Shown: positions 7,906-13,561, counted from the stretch's first letter. The stretch: DNA of 15,662 nt from an uncultured Oscillibacter sp. (GCA_910576845.1 CAJTJA010000047.1:3042-18703), one strand, 5' to 3'. Numbers and translations: made by a program. The notes: generated by a model from the sequence alone, not told the origin.

Positions 7906-8115
7906 ATGCTGTTCCGAAAGAACATCGATCCTCGCTGTGCCTACTGTAAGCGGGGCCAGCAGCTGAATGAGAGGGAAGTGGCCTGTGTGAAGCGAGGAGT
8001 GGTGCCGGTGGAACACTCATGCCGGGCTTTCCAGTATGATCCTTTCAAGCGTGTTCCGCCCCGTCCGGTGACGCTGAATACAAAAAAGCTCTGTGAAGAG
8101 GACTTTTTGCTCTAG
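7906..8115 (+). CDS. Small Cys-rich conserved-type protein (69 aa), function unknown
   Basis: I do not recognise a named family. The product has a CxxC pair (C11, C14) followed by C27 and C39, spaced like a small zinc-binding fold, plus a lone C63. It is rich in Arg/Lys with a proline-rich stretch (RVPPRPV) near residues 49-55. There is no membrane helix or signal peptide. A good GGGAGG ribosome site lies about 7 bases before the ATG, and the gene begins only 15 bp after the Clp ATPase stop, so the two share a transcript. A role connected with the protease, such as an adaptor, is a guess from position only. The intact frame, ribosome site and coherent Cys pattern support it as a real gene. 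Confidence 0.75.
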   Translation: MLFRKNIDPRCAYCKRGQQLNEREVACVKRGVVPVEHSCRAFQYDPFKRVPPRPVTLNTKKLCEEDFLL

Positions 8116-8267
8116 GAGGCAACTTGGCGCAGAAGCCCTGAAAAATTTCATGGCAAATCAGCACTGTCTAGGGTTGTAAGCAGCAAGCCGGTGCCCTTGA
8201 AGATGCCTGCCCGCTGGCAATAGATTCTCGAAATTCAACAATAAGAAAGTTTAAAAGCGAAAGGGCC
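8116..8267 (+). other. 152-bp untranslated stretch ahead of a terminator, unassigned
   Basis: No gene is visible. Modest pairings exist: AGCCCT (8134-8139) with AGGGTT (8170-8175, one G-U), and GCCGG (8187-8191) with CTGGC (8214-8218, one G-U). It may be the 3' UTR of the Clp operon, a small RNA ending at the terminator, or the leader of the next gene. It does not match any riboswitch, 6S, SRP, tmRNA or RNase P signature I know. A very weak promoter-like pair (TTGAAG 8197-8202, TAGATT 8221-8226, 18-base spacer) is present. Confidence 0.3.
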
Positions 8268-8300
8268 GCCCCGGTGGGATTTCTCGCCGGGGCATTTTTT
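8268..8300 (+). terminator. Strong intrinsic terminator
   Basis: GCCCCGG (8268-8274) pairs perfectly with CCGGGGC (8287-8293). The stem extends inward to about 11 pairs including two G-U, with an ATTT loop (8279-8282), and is followed by A and six Ts (8295-8300). It ends transcription from the Clp operon. It lies only 27 bases before the next start codon, so it could also act as an attenuator for that gene. Confidence 0.9.
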
Positions 8301-8327
8301 ACAGGTGGTTCAAAAGAGGTGTTTTTT

Positions 8328-9149
8328 ATGGAATTGAGGAAAATGACGGCGCTTTGCTTCAGTGCCACCGGTGTGACGGATAAGGTGGTGCGTATTCTGG
8401 CGGAGGCTCTGGGGGCAGAAATGGGCCTGTTTCCGTCTTTTCGGGGCTTTACCAAACCGGCGGAGCGGATGGAAACACTGGAGTTTGGCAGTGAAGATAT
8501 CTTGGTTGTGGGTTCCCCCACGTACGCAGGACGGATGCCGAATAAGATTGTGCCGGATTATCAGGCCAAACTCCGAGGAAATGGTGCCTTGGCAGTGGCG
8601 GTGGTGACTTTTGGAAACCGGGCCTTTGATAATTCCTTGGCGGAGCTCTGCGCTGTTTTGGAGGAAAATGGCTTCTGCACAATCGCTGCAGGGGCATTTC
8701 CCGGCCGTCATGCTTTTACAGATGCGTTGGGGGAGGGGAGGCCTGATTGGAATGATAAGCGGGCCATACAAGCGTTTGCTGGAGAGATTGCCGAAAAGAT
8801 TCGAGCATTAAGGGGAACCCCATTGCCTGTGAAGGTTCCAGGAAATCCGGCGTCGCCTTACTATATTCCGAAAGGACTGGATGGGGAGCCGGTAAAGTTT
8901 CTGAAAGCCAAGCCCCGGACGGATGTGAGTAAATGCTGCAACTGCGGCGTCTGCGCTAGGGCATGCCCAATGGGGGCTATTTGTCCTGACAATGTGGCGG
9001 AGGTGCCTGGGACATGCATCAAGTGTCAGTCTTGTGTGCGAAAATGCACACATCACGCAAAGTATTTTGATGATACAGCCTTTTTATCCCATGTAGCTAT
9101 GCTGGAGAAAAATTTTCAGACACCAAAGGAGATCGAACTATTTCTTTAA
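8328..9149 (+). CDS. EFR1-type ferrodoxin: flavodoxin-like domain plus two 4Fe-4S motifs
   Basis: This is a 273-residue protein. Residues 1-160 have a flavodoxin-like fold: the phosphate-loop region CFSATGVTDKV (10-20), then a strand and loop EDILVVGSPTYAGRMPN (56-72) and VAVVTFGNRAFDNSL (90-104). The C-terminal domain carries two ferredoxin cluster motifs. One is C203-x2-C206-x2-C209-x3-C213-Pro; the other is C230-x2-C233-x2-C236-x3-C240. This arrangement matches the EFR1 family, soluble electron carriers of anaerobes with unknown partners. I chose the ATG at 8328, preceded by AGAGGTG; a longer in-frame start would put the terminator inside the gene. It is monocistronic, with intrinsic terminators on both sides. 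The second cluster follows Cys240 with Thr rather than the usual Pro, a minor oddity. Confidence 0.9.
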   Translation: MELRKMTALCFSATGVTDKVVRILAEALGAEMGLFPSFRGFTKPAERMETLEFGSEDILVVGSPTYAGRMPNKIVPDYQAKLRGNGALAVAVVTFGNRAFDNSLAELCAVLEENGFCTIAAGAFPGRHAFTDALGEGRPDWNDKRAIQAFAGEIAEKIRALRGTPLPVKVPGNPASPYYIPKGLDGEPVKFLKAKPRTDVSKCCNCGVCARACPMGAICPDNVAEVPGTCIKCQSCVRKCTHHAKYFDDTAFLSHVAMLEKNFQTPKEIELFL

Positions 9150-9180
9150 AATGGCTGGAGAGCACTGCCAATGTCAAAAA

Positions 9181-9219
9181 GTTCAGGGGCGAACCGCTGG
9201 CTCACCCCTGAACGTTTTT
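9181..9219 (+). terminator. Strong intrinsic terminator after the EFR1-type gene
   Basis: GTTCAGGGG (9181-9189) is the exact reverse complement of CCCCTGAAC (9205-9213). After one G come five Ts (9215-9219). A run of five As directly precedes the left arm, so it may also work on the opposite strand. It begins 31 bases after the stop codon. Confidence 0.92.
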
Positions 9220-9244
9220 GCGGAAAGGATAGGTTATATAGACA

Positions 9245-9415
9245 ATGCGGTTGAAAAGAAGCATTTGCTTCTTTTCAACCGGCGGACCAAAGGTCTACCG
9301 GGGCACAGAATGCCCATGTGTTTTCTATGAAGTCAAGTACAGAAAGCTGCTCATGCGGCTCTGTAGAACAGCGCCGCAGCTGAAAGGAATCCTGATCCTT
9401 TCTCAACTGAGCTGA
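9245..9415 (+). CDS. Possible small or leader ORF, 56 aa, running through the structured region
   Basis: An ATG at 9245 opens a frame of 56 codons ending in TGA (9413-9415). The predicted peptide is basic with four Cys residues; it begins MRLKRSICFFSTGG and contains ECPCVFYEVKYRKLLMRLC. The only ribosome site is AAAGGA at 9224-9229, about 15 bases upstream, which is further than ideal. Codons 2-6 coincide with the 5' arm of the perfect hairpin at 9248-9281, so a ribosome here would open that hairpin. It could be a regulatory leader, a degenerate mobile-element gene, or chance. I do not recognise the peptide. Confidence 0.25.
   Translation: MRLKRSICFFSTGGPKVYRGTECPCVFYEVKYRKLLMRLCRTAPQLKGILILSQLS
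9339..9364 (+). repeat. Bulged hairpin within the structured leader
   Basis: ACAG (9339-9342) pairs with CTGT (9361-9364), then after an AA bulge AGCTGC (9345-9350) pairs with GCGGCT (9355-9360, one G-U) around a TCAT loop. That makes ten pairs in 26 bases. Confidence 0.5.
9377..9414 (+). repeat. Second hairpin within the structured leader
   Basis: GAAAGGA (9382-9388) pairs perfectly with TCCTTTC (9396-9402) around a 7-base loop. Outside it, CAGCT (9377-9381) pairs with AGCTG (9410-9414) with a one-sided 7-base bulge. No T-tract follows, so it is not a terminator. Confidence 0.5.
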
Positions 9416-9422
9416 CTATAAT

Positions 9423-9449
9423 ATGGACATGCCGGTTGAAAGGAGGTAG
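9423..9449 (+). other. Eight-codon mini-ORF containing a GGAGG site
   Basis: ATG at 9423 encodes MDMPVERR and stops at TAG (9447-9449). Its last codons, AGG AGG, form a Shine-Dalgarno sequence. Seven bases on, an in-frame CTG (9454) could begin a longer form of the 65-aa protein downstream. The arrangement resembles short leader peptides coupled to a following gene, but translation is unproven. TATAAT at 9417-9422 overlaps it without a convincing -35. Confidence 0.25.
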
Positions 9450-9510
9450 TTTACTGCTTTATAATTTCACTGATGATGAGGTTATGAAAATTTGGTTTTG
9501 GGGAGGAAAA

Positions 9511-9708
9511 ATGGATTTTTCAAGAGATGATTTAATAGAGGCGAAACGGCAGATTGATTCAACCTTACACAAGCTGCGAAAGACAATTGAGACATTAGAA
9601 TCAAGAGACCAGAAGCGATACAAGTCTCAAATTACATTAGCCAAGAGGCGTGTTAAGGCTTTTGAAATTGCGGATTACTTTATAAAACGCGAAATTGCAG
9701 GTGAGTAA
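9511..9708 (+). CDS. Small helical protein (65 aa) of unknown function in an AT-rich pocket
   Basis: The start is the ATG at 9511, preceded by GGGAGG (9501-9506). The frame is open further upstream (ATG at 9484, CTG at 9454), so a longer form is possible. The product, beginning MDFSRDDLIEAKRQIDSTLHK and containing RYKSQITLAKRRVKAFEIADY, is strongly helical and basic, reads as two amphipathic helices, and has no Cys or membrane segment. It resembles small conserved proteins I associate with mobile elements in Clostridia, but that is an impression and not a search result. By hand count the gene is about 38% GC, well below its GC-rich neighbours. With the unusual structured DNA upstream and terminators on both sides, this points to acquisition by transfer. 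Confidence 0.7.
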   Translation: MDFSRDDLIEAKRQIDSTLHKLRKTIETLESRDQKRYKSQITLAKRRVKAFEIADYFIKREIAGE

Positions 9709-9760
9709 ACAATTTTGAAAGATAGAGAAAGTTGCCTATAGCAGCAGATGTCAGAGACTG

Positions 9761-9801
9761 AAAAAGACAAACCGGCAGGCAAGGCTGCCGGCCGGTGCTT
9801 T
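9761..9801. terminator. Bidirectional intrinsic terminator between convergent genes
   Basis: CCGGCAG (9772-9778) pairs with CTGCCGG (9785-9791) around a 6-base loop. On the - strand the stem is followed by TTTGTCTTTTT (complement of 9761-9771), a good tail ending the gluQ transcript. On the + strand the tail is the weaker GCTTTATT, after the 65-aa gene. Confidence 0.7.
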
Positions 9802-9958
9802 ATTGAGTTCCCTTGAGCCCCATCAGAATTTCTGCGGAAAATGTCTTGCCCAGCGGTTATACAGCCGTTGGCGGCAATGCTGCCATTGTTTAATAACCCC
9901 TAGCCCCTTTTGTGCTTTGCGAGGCAGTGGAAGACATGCAATAAAAGTCAACAAAGTT
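9802..9958 (-). other. Long 3' untranslated stretch of gluQ, nothing recognised
   Basis: These 157 bases lie between the gluQ stop and the shared terminator. I see no convincing gene, tRNA or promoter. A weak + strand pairing, CAGCGG with CCGTTG (about 9851-9871, one G-T), is the only structure noted. Confidence 0.4.
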
Positions 9959-10900
9959 TTATTTAAACAGCTCTTCCGGCAAACGGATGTGGTTTTTTGG
10001 AACTTTCTCCCAGGAAAATTCGGACAGGAGCTCCGGCGCGGATACAGGACTGCCCGAGGGATGAAAGCCTGAAAGCTGAGCCAGCTTTCCGAGCAACTCC
10101 TCCGCTGTGATGCGTGTTTGAAGACTGTCCAGGCCAACATCGGCATTTCGTTTGGAAAGCCGGCGCCCGTCAGGAGCCAGCAGAAGAGGCAGGTGATAGA
10201 ATTTGGGAGGCGTCAATTCGAGCAGGTGATAAAGAAAGAGCTGCCTGGGGGTGGAAGAGAGCAGGTCAGCCCCCCGGACTACTTCTGTAATGCCCATAGC
10301 GGCGTCGTCTACTACTACCGCCAATTGATAGGCAAATATTCTATCAGAGCGCCGGAGAAGAAAGTCTCCGCAATCCCGATCCAGCCGCTGGCGGCAGGGA
10401 CCCATATGCCCATCGATGAATGACCAGGTTTGCGCCGGAACCCGAAGTCTCAGAGCGGGAGAGCGGCGCTTTGCCCGTTCTGCCCTTTCATCGAAGGTAA
10501 GGTTACGACAGGTTCCAGCATAAATGGTCAGCCCATCTTCCGGATGGGGAGCGCTGGCTGCGTGAAGCTCTGCCCGGGTGCAGAAGCAGGGATAGACTAA
10601 GTTCAGTGCCTCCAGTTTTTCCAGAGCAGCCTGATAAAAGTCAGTCCGCTGGCTTTGGAAATAGGACATGTCCGGCCCCCCTGTTAATGGTCCCTGGTCC
10701 CAGGAGAGCCCAAGCCATTGAAGATCTTCTATCATTTGCCTGGCATAGTGCCGGGGACAGCGGGCGGTATCCAGGTCTTCCATGCGCAGGACGATTTTCC
10801 CGCCTTTTTGCCGGGCGCTGAGCCAGGCCAGAAGGCAGCAGAGAATGTTCCCCAAATGAATGCGGCCGCTGGGAGAGGGGGCAAAGCGTCCAACAATCAT
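9959..10900 (-). CDS. gluQ: GluQ (YadB), glutamyl-Q tRNA(Asp) synthetase
   Basis: This 313-residue protein is a truncated glutamyl-tRNA synthetase with the catalytic domain but no anticodon-binding domain. The class I signature reads APSPSGRIHLGN, with the HIGH-equivalent HLGN at 15-18, and the KMSKR-equivalent is GRRLSKRNADVGL (SKR at 249-251). Zinc ligands typical of GluQ are visible: C105 and C107 (CFC), Y127 and C131. MEDLDTAR (40-47) contributes to glutamate and ATP binding. The family attaches glutamate to queuosine at position 34 of tRNA-Asp. The ATG at 10900 is preceded by AAGGAGG with 7-base spacing. It appears monocistronic: a terminator and about 370 bp separate it from the upstream fakA gene, and a terminator lies about 160 bp downstream. 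Confidence 0.95.
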   Translation of the reverse strand: MIVGRFAPSPSGRIHLGNILCCLLAWLSARQKGGKIVLRMEDLDTARCPRHYARQMIEDLQWLGLSWDQGPLTGGPDMSYFQSQRTDFYQAALEKLEALNLVYPCFCTRAELHAASAPHPEDGLTIYAGTCRNLTFDERAERAKRRSPALRLRVPAQTWSFIDGHMGPCRQRLDRDCGDFLLRRSDRIFAYQLAVVVDDAAMGITEVVRGADLLSSTPRQLFLYHLLELTPPKFYHLPLLLAPDGRRLSKRNADVGLDSLQTRITAEELLGKLAQLSGFHPSGSPVSAPELLSEFSWEKVPKNHIRLPEELFK

Positions 10901-11111
10901 ACCTGGACCTCCTTTCTTCTGGATACGGGAAAAGGTTCACACCACAAATTTTATCTCTTTTCAGAATTATGTACCTATGCAAAAAACTTATAAATATGCA
11001 TTGAAAGTAGCAGGTAAATGTTTATAATCGAGCATATGGACATAATATGCGTTTAAATAAACCTCAGCTCCTGCTGGAAACGCATATCCATGGCCTGCAT
11101 TGGCAGGTTAT
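10901..11111 (-). promoter_or_regulatory. gluQ upstream region with a 10-bp dyad
   Basis: This gap must contain the gluQ promoter, but no clear -35/-10 pair stands out. ATATGCGTTT (11045-11054) and AAACGCATAT (11078-11087) are perfect inverted repeats. The 23-base interval holds an inner CAGC/GCTG stem (11065-11068, 11073-11076). A further CCTGC/GCAGG hairpin sits at 11094-11107. These could be an operator or a leader structure, and no T-tract makes them terminators. Confidence 0.4.
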
Positions 11112-11125
11112 GGCCGCGCTAGTTG

Positions 11126-11147
11126 AAAAAAGCGCGGCAGCGCTTTT
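11126..11147 (-). terminator. Intrinsic terminator of the yloU-fakA operon
   Basis: Read on the - strand, AAAAGCGC (11147-11140) pairs perfectly with GCGCTTTT (11135-11128) around TGCC and ends in a run of six Ts, some within the stem. It lies about 125 bases past the fakA stop. An overlapping 8-bp dyad, GCCGCGCT (11113-11120) with AGCGCGGC (11131-11138), is a mutually exclusive fold. Confidence 0.65.
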
Positions 11148-11211
11148 CCAGTTGCGTTGATTCTATACCAGGCTGTTCGGGCGGGCAAATATTCTTTTGC
11201 GCCTTCAAGGT

Positions 11212-11254
11212 ATATGGGGACTCTGCACGGCAAAGCCGCTAAGAGCCCCCATAT
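11212..11254. repeat. Long hairpin just after fakA
   Basis: ATATGGGGACTCT (11212-11224) pairs with AGAGCCCCCATAT (11242-11254) over 13 positions with one mismatch on the + strand, which becomes a G-U pair on the - strand transcript. An inner CGGC/GCCG stem has an AAA loop (11228-11238). On the fakA transcript it begins 17 bases after the stop. There is no T-tract on that strand, so it is more likely a 3'-protecting structure; on the + strand it is followed by CTTTT. Confidence 0.6.
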
Positions 11255-11271
11255 CTTTTGGAAAAAGCAGG

Positions 11272-12963
11272 TTATTCCATGGAAATGATATAGTAGTAAA
11301 CTGGCTGTCCGCCGGAGAGAACCATGACTTCCGCACCGGGACAAGCGTTTTCAAAAAGTTTTCCGGCCGCTTGGGCGTCCTCTTCCTTTACATCCTCCCC
11401 AAAATACAGCGAGACGAAAGATGCGCCCCGGTGTGCCGCATTTGCCGCCAGTTTTTCAAGCAAGGTATGGAGAGAACCATCGGTGCCGAAGAGCTTCCCT
11501 TCTTCCAGAGCCAGGTAATCGCCTTCTTTGATGTCAAAACCGTCAAAGTCTGAGTCGCGCGCGGCGTAAGTGATTTGAGCGGTGGTAACGCCGGAAAGGG
11601 CCTCCGTCATAGATGCTGTCAGGCTTTCGGCATCAGGGGCCTCAAAATCTACATTCATCATGGCGGTGATACCTTGAGGAACGGTTTTACTGGGAATGAC
11701 CACTACGTTTTTCTCTGTCAGTGCCGCACATTGCTGGGCGGCCATGATGATATTCCCGTTATTGGGAAGAACGAACACGGTCTCGGCAGGCACCTGATCT
11801 ATACCCTTTAAAATGCTTTCGGTAGAGGGATTCATGGTCTGCCCACCGGATACCACGCCATCTACGCCCAGGTCCTGAAAGATGGCGGCCAAACCTTCTC
11901 CGGCACAGACGGAGAGAAAACCGTATTTCTTTTCTGGAGCGGCAACTACATGGTTTTCCTTCGTGTCCCGGGCCGGCTCCATTGCTGCCTCTTCCATCTC
12001 CAGGTCGTCCACGCTCTGGGCTTTTTTCCCGGCGGCCACATCCTCATACTGGGTTTGCATGTTCTCAATCTTTGCCAGTTCCAAGGTGCCGTATTTTTGC
12101 CCTTCTGTCAGAGCGTTGCCAGGGGTGTTTGTATGAACATGAACCTTAAATGCTTCGTCGTCCTCACCGATAACCAGACTGTCCCCGATGCTGCTCAAGT
12201 AAGCTCGGAAAGGCTCCAGATTTACGTTGGGATCGTTCTTGCGGACAATGAACACTGTGTCAAAAGCGAAGGTAATTTCCTCAGTGGAAAAGACGTCGAA
12301 GTCGGCTTTGGCTTTTTGGGATTCTTCCTCTGTAGTTTCCGGCATGGGTTCTCCCCGGAGCTCGGCCAGCATTCCCTCGAGAATCAGAAGATAACCCTTG
12401 CCTCCGGCGTCCACAACGCCAGCCTTTTTCAAAACCGGGTTCATATCAATGGTTTGGGCCAGGGCATTATGACCCTCCTGAATAGCTGCTTCCAGCACCT
12501 GTTCCAGGTCCTTTTCGTCAGCGGCAATTTCTGCCGCGCGTTTGGCAGCGAGACGGGAGACCGTCAGTACAGTTCCTTCAGCAGGTTTCATGACTGCCTT
12601 ATAGGCAGAGGAGACGCCCTCTTGCATGGCGGCGGAAAAAGCTGCGGAATCGGCCGTTTTGCAGCCTTTCAAACCTTTGGAAAGTCCACGGAAAAGGAGC
12701 GAGAGGATTACGCCGGAGTTTCCACGTGCTCCTCGAAGGAGAGCGGAGGCGGTAATGGAAACGGCCTGGTCCAACGTAGAGGGTTCGGTTTTCTTTAGTT
12801 CGGTTACAGCAGCGCCGATGGTCATGGACATATTGGTACCTGTGTCGCCGTCAGGGACAGGGAAGACGTTCAGGTCATTGATGGCCTGTTTTTGTGCCGT
12901 AATGACGGCGGCGCCGTGAAGGATCATTCGCTTGAAGAGCGCCCCGGTAATTTGTTCATTCAT
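11272..12963 (-). CDS. fakA: FakA/YloV-type fatty acid kinase, catalytic subunit (DAK2 domain)
   Basis: This 563-residue protein matches FakA in length and motifs. The N-terminal DAK2 kinase domain has NVFPVPDGDTGTNM (32-45) with the metal- and ATP-binding D38, D40 and N44, and GARGNSGVILS (78-88). The middle region includes VVDAGGKGYLLILEGML. After an acidic linker (about 310-335) comes the C-terminal domain, which closes with the family-typical GGQPVYYYIISME. FakA phosphorylates exogenous fatty acids held by a FakB (DegV-family) carrier, feeding phospholipid synthesis; no FakB gene is present here. The start is an ATG with GGGAGG about 10 bases upstream, overlapping the end of yloU, and the gap to yloU is 16 bp, so they form one operon as in Bacillus (yloU-yloV). 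Confidence 0.93.
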   Translation of the reverse strand: MNEQITGALFKRMILHGAAVITAQKQAINDLNVFPVPDGDTGTNMSMTIGAAVTELKKTEPSTLDQAVSITASALLRGARGNSGVILSLLFRGLSKGLKGCKTADSAAFSAAMQEGVSSAYKAVMKPAEGTVLTVSRLAAKRAAEIAADEKDLEQVLEAAIQEGHNALAQTIDMNPVLKKAGVVDAGGKGYLLILEGMLAELRGEPMPETTEEESQKAKADFDVFSTEEITFAFDTVFIVRKNDPNVNLEPFRAYLSSIGDSLVIGEDDEAFKVHVHTNTPGNALTEGQKYGTLELAKIENMQTQYEDVAAGKKAQSVDDLEMEEAAMEPARDTKENHVVAAPEKKYGFLSVCAGEGLAAIFQDLGVDGVVSGGQTMNPSTESILKGIDQVPAETVFVLPNNGNIIMAAQQCAALTEKNVVVIPSKTVPQGITAMMNVDFEAPDAESLTASMTEALSGVTTAQITYAARDSDFDGFDIKEGDYLALEEGKLFGTDGSLHTLLEKLAANAAHRGASFVSLYFGEDVKEEDAQAAGKLFENACPGAEVMVLSGGQPVYYYIISME

Positions 12964-12979
12964 TCGATTCTTTCCTCCC

Positions 12980-13330
12980 TCACAGGGTCATGGAGTCGAC
13001 GCAGACGTCAACGGCCCGAACCGTGACGCCGGTGTTTTTCTCCACAACATAGCGCACCTCGTTCATAATAGAACGGCAGACGGCGGGGAGATTGACACCG
13101 TTTTCCACAATAATATGGAGTTCGATGGAGATGGAATTATCATCGTGATAAGAGATGCTGACACCCTTGCTCATAGCTTCGCGGCGCAGCAGGTGGACCA
13201 AGCCGTCGGTCATGGAGCGGAAGGCCATGCCTTTAACGCCGAAGCAGTTGGTGGCGGCCATGCCCGTGATGTTGGAAAATACGGCGCTGCTGACGGAGAT
13301 CTCACCTTGTTCAGACTTGAATTGAATCAT
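12980..13330 (-). CDS. YloU, Asp23/Gls24-family protein
   Basis: This 116-residue protein has the compact Asp23/Gls24 fold. The N-terminus EQGEISVSSAVFSNITGMAATNCFGVKGM matches the G-x-I-x-I-x3-V-x3-IAx2A pattern with the following GV. It continues with the ISYHDDNSISIELHIIVENGVNLPAVCRSIMNEVRYVVEKNTGVTVRAVDVCVDSM segment of alternating strands and a helix. These small cytosolic proteins are linked to envelope homeostasis, and YloU is nearly always paired with FakA/YloV, as here. The ATG is preceded by AAAGGA with 7-base spacing. It heads the operon, with a promoter candidate about 75 bp upstream, divergent from the blaI-like gene. Confidence 0.92.
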   Translation of the reverse strand: MIQFKSEQGEISVSSAVFSNITGMAATNCFGVKGMAFRSMTDGLVHLLRREAMSKGVSISYHDDNSISIELHIIVENGVNLPAVCRSIMNEVRYVVEKNTGVTVRAVDVCVDSMTL

Positions 13331-13360
13331 GAGAACGTCCTTTCTTTCCCGGTATTCTCA

Positions 13361-13378
13361 GGACGGCAGGATCCGTCC
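13361..13378 (-). repeat. Small hairpin in the yloU leader
   Basis: GGACGG (13361-13366) and CCGTCC (13373-13378) form a perfect 6-bp stem with a 6-base loop in the presumed 5' UTR of yloU. There is no T-tract on the - strand, so it is not a terminator. Confidence 0.4.
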
Positions 13379-13403
13379 CTAGCTGAACCAGCATATGGGA
13401 AAT

Positions 13404-13432
13404 ATTATATACGATTCTTTCGTAAAGCACAA
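13404..13432 (-). promoter_or_regulatory. Probable promoter of the yloU-fakA operon
   Basis: On the - strand, TATAAT (13409-13404) is a perfect -10 box, 17 bases from TTGTGC (13432-13427), a weak -35 (3 of 6). The surrounding DNA is AT-rich and the distance to the yloU start is about 75 bp. Confidence 0.55.
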
Positions 13433-13446
13433 GTGGCAAAACAGGA

Positions 13447-13476
13447 AAAACCAACTTTCAGTCTTCTGTTGGTTTT
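13447..13476. repeat. Inverted repeat between the divergent promoters
   Basis: AAAACCAAC (13447-13455) is the exact reverse complement of GTTGGTTTT (13468-13476), with a 12-base loop. It lies between the yloU and blaI-like promoters and could insulate them or serve as a regulator site. Confidence 0.5.
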
Positions 13477-13515
13477 CTTTCGGTTCTTCTGGTATGGTAA
13501 GCAGAAAAAATTCTT

Positions 13516-13533
13516 ATACTATCGCAATAGTAT
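13516..13533. promoter_or_regulatory. BlaI-type operator 1
   Basis: The dyad has 7-bp arms ATACTAT and ATAGTAT around CGCA. It shares the ACTAT(C/T)G..ATAGT pattern with two more copies downstream and ends on the first base of the -35 box. Confidence 0.8.
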
Positions 13534-13561
13534 TGACAAAGGGAAACTATCGTGATAGTAT
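13533..13561 (+). promoter_or_regulatory. Near-consensus promoter of the blaI-like gene
   Basis: A perfect -35 TTGACA (13533-13538), a 17-base spacer and TAGTAT (13556-13561, 5 of 6) form a strong sigma-A promoter. Operator 2 covers the spacer end and most of the -10, so repressor binding would block RNA polymerase. Confidence 0.88.
13546..13559. promoter_or_regulatory. BlaI-type operator 2, overlapping the -10
   Basis: ACTATC-GT-GATAGT is a dyad with perfect 6-bp arms, centred 28 bp from operator 1. Confidence 0.82.

Larger units (their letters stand above)
9248..9446 (+). promoter_or_regulatory. Structured leader with two mutually exclusive long pairings (putative riboregulator)
   Basis: A perfect 15-bp hairpin has arms 9248-9262 and 9267-9281 with an ATTT loop. 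Its 3' arm, extended to 9268-9283, can instead pair with 9431-9446 over 16 consecutive positions including two G-U. That downstream strand contains AAAGGAGG (9439-9446), so the alternative pairing would bury a Shine-Dalgarno-like sequence. The 5' arm and the downstream strand are near-copies of each other (CGGTTGAAAAGAAG and CGGTTGAAAGGAGG). Local hairpins fill the interval: 9284-9296 (AAA loop), 9301-9315, 9339-9364 and 9377-9414. No known riboswitch consensus or T-box motif was recognised. Confidence 0.5.

Noticed and set aside
8116..8267. Possible 6S RNA, tmRNA, SRP RNA or known riboswitch
   Set aside because: No conserved signature of any of these classes could be matched and only weak internal pairing was found, so it is left unassigned.
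9417..9422. TATAAT as a promoter for the 65-aa gene
   Set aside because: No -35-like hexamer at 16-18 bases upstream and no properly spaced TG extension; listed only as context.
11950..12798. 282-codon + strand frame opposite fakA
   Set aside because: fakA motifs on the - strand are unmistakable; the + frame has no family features.
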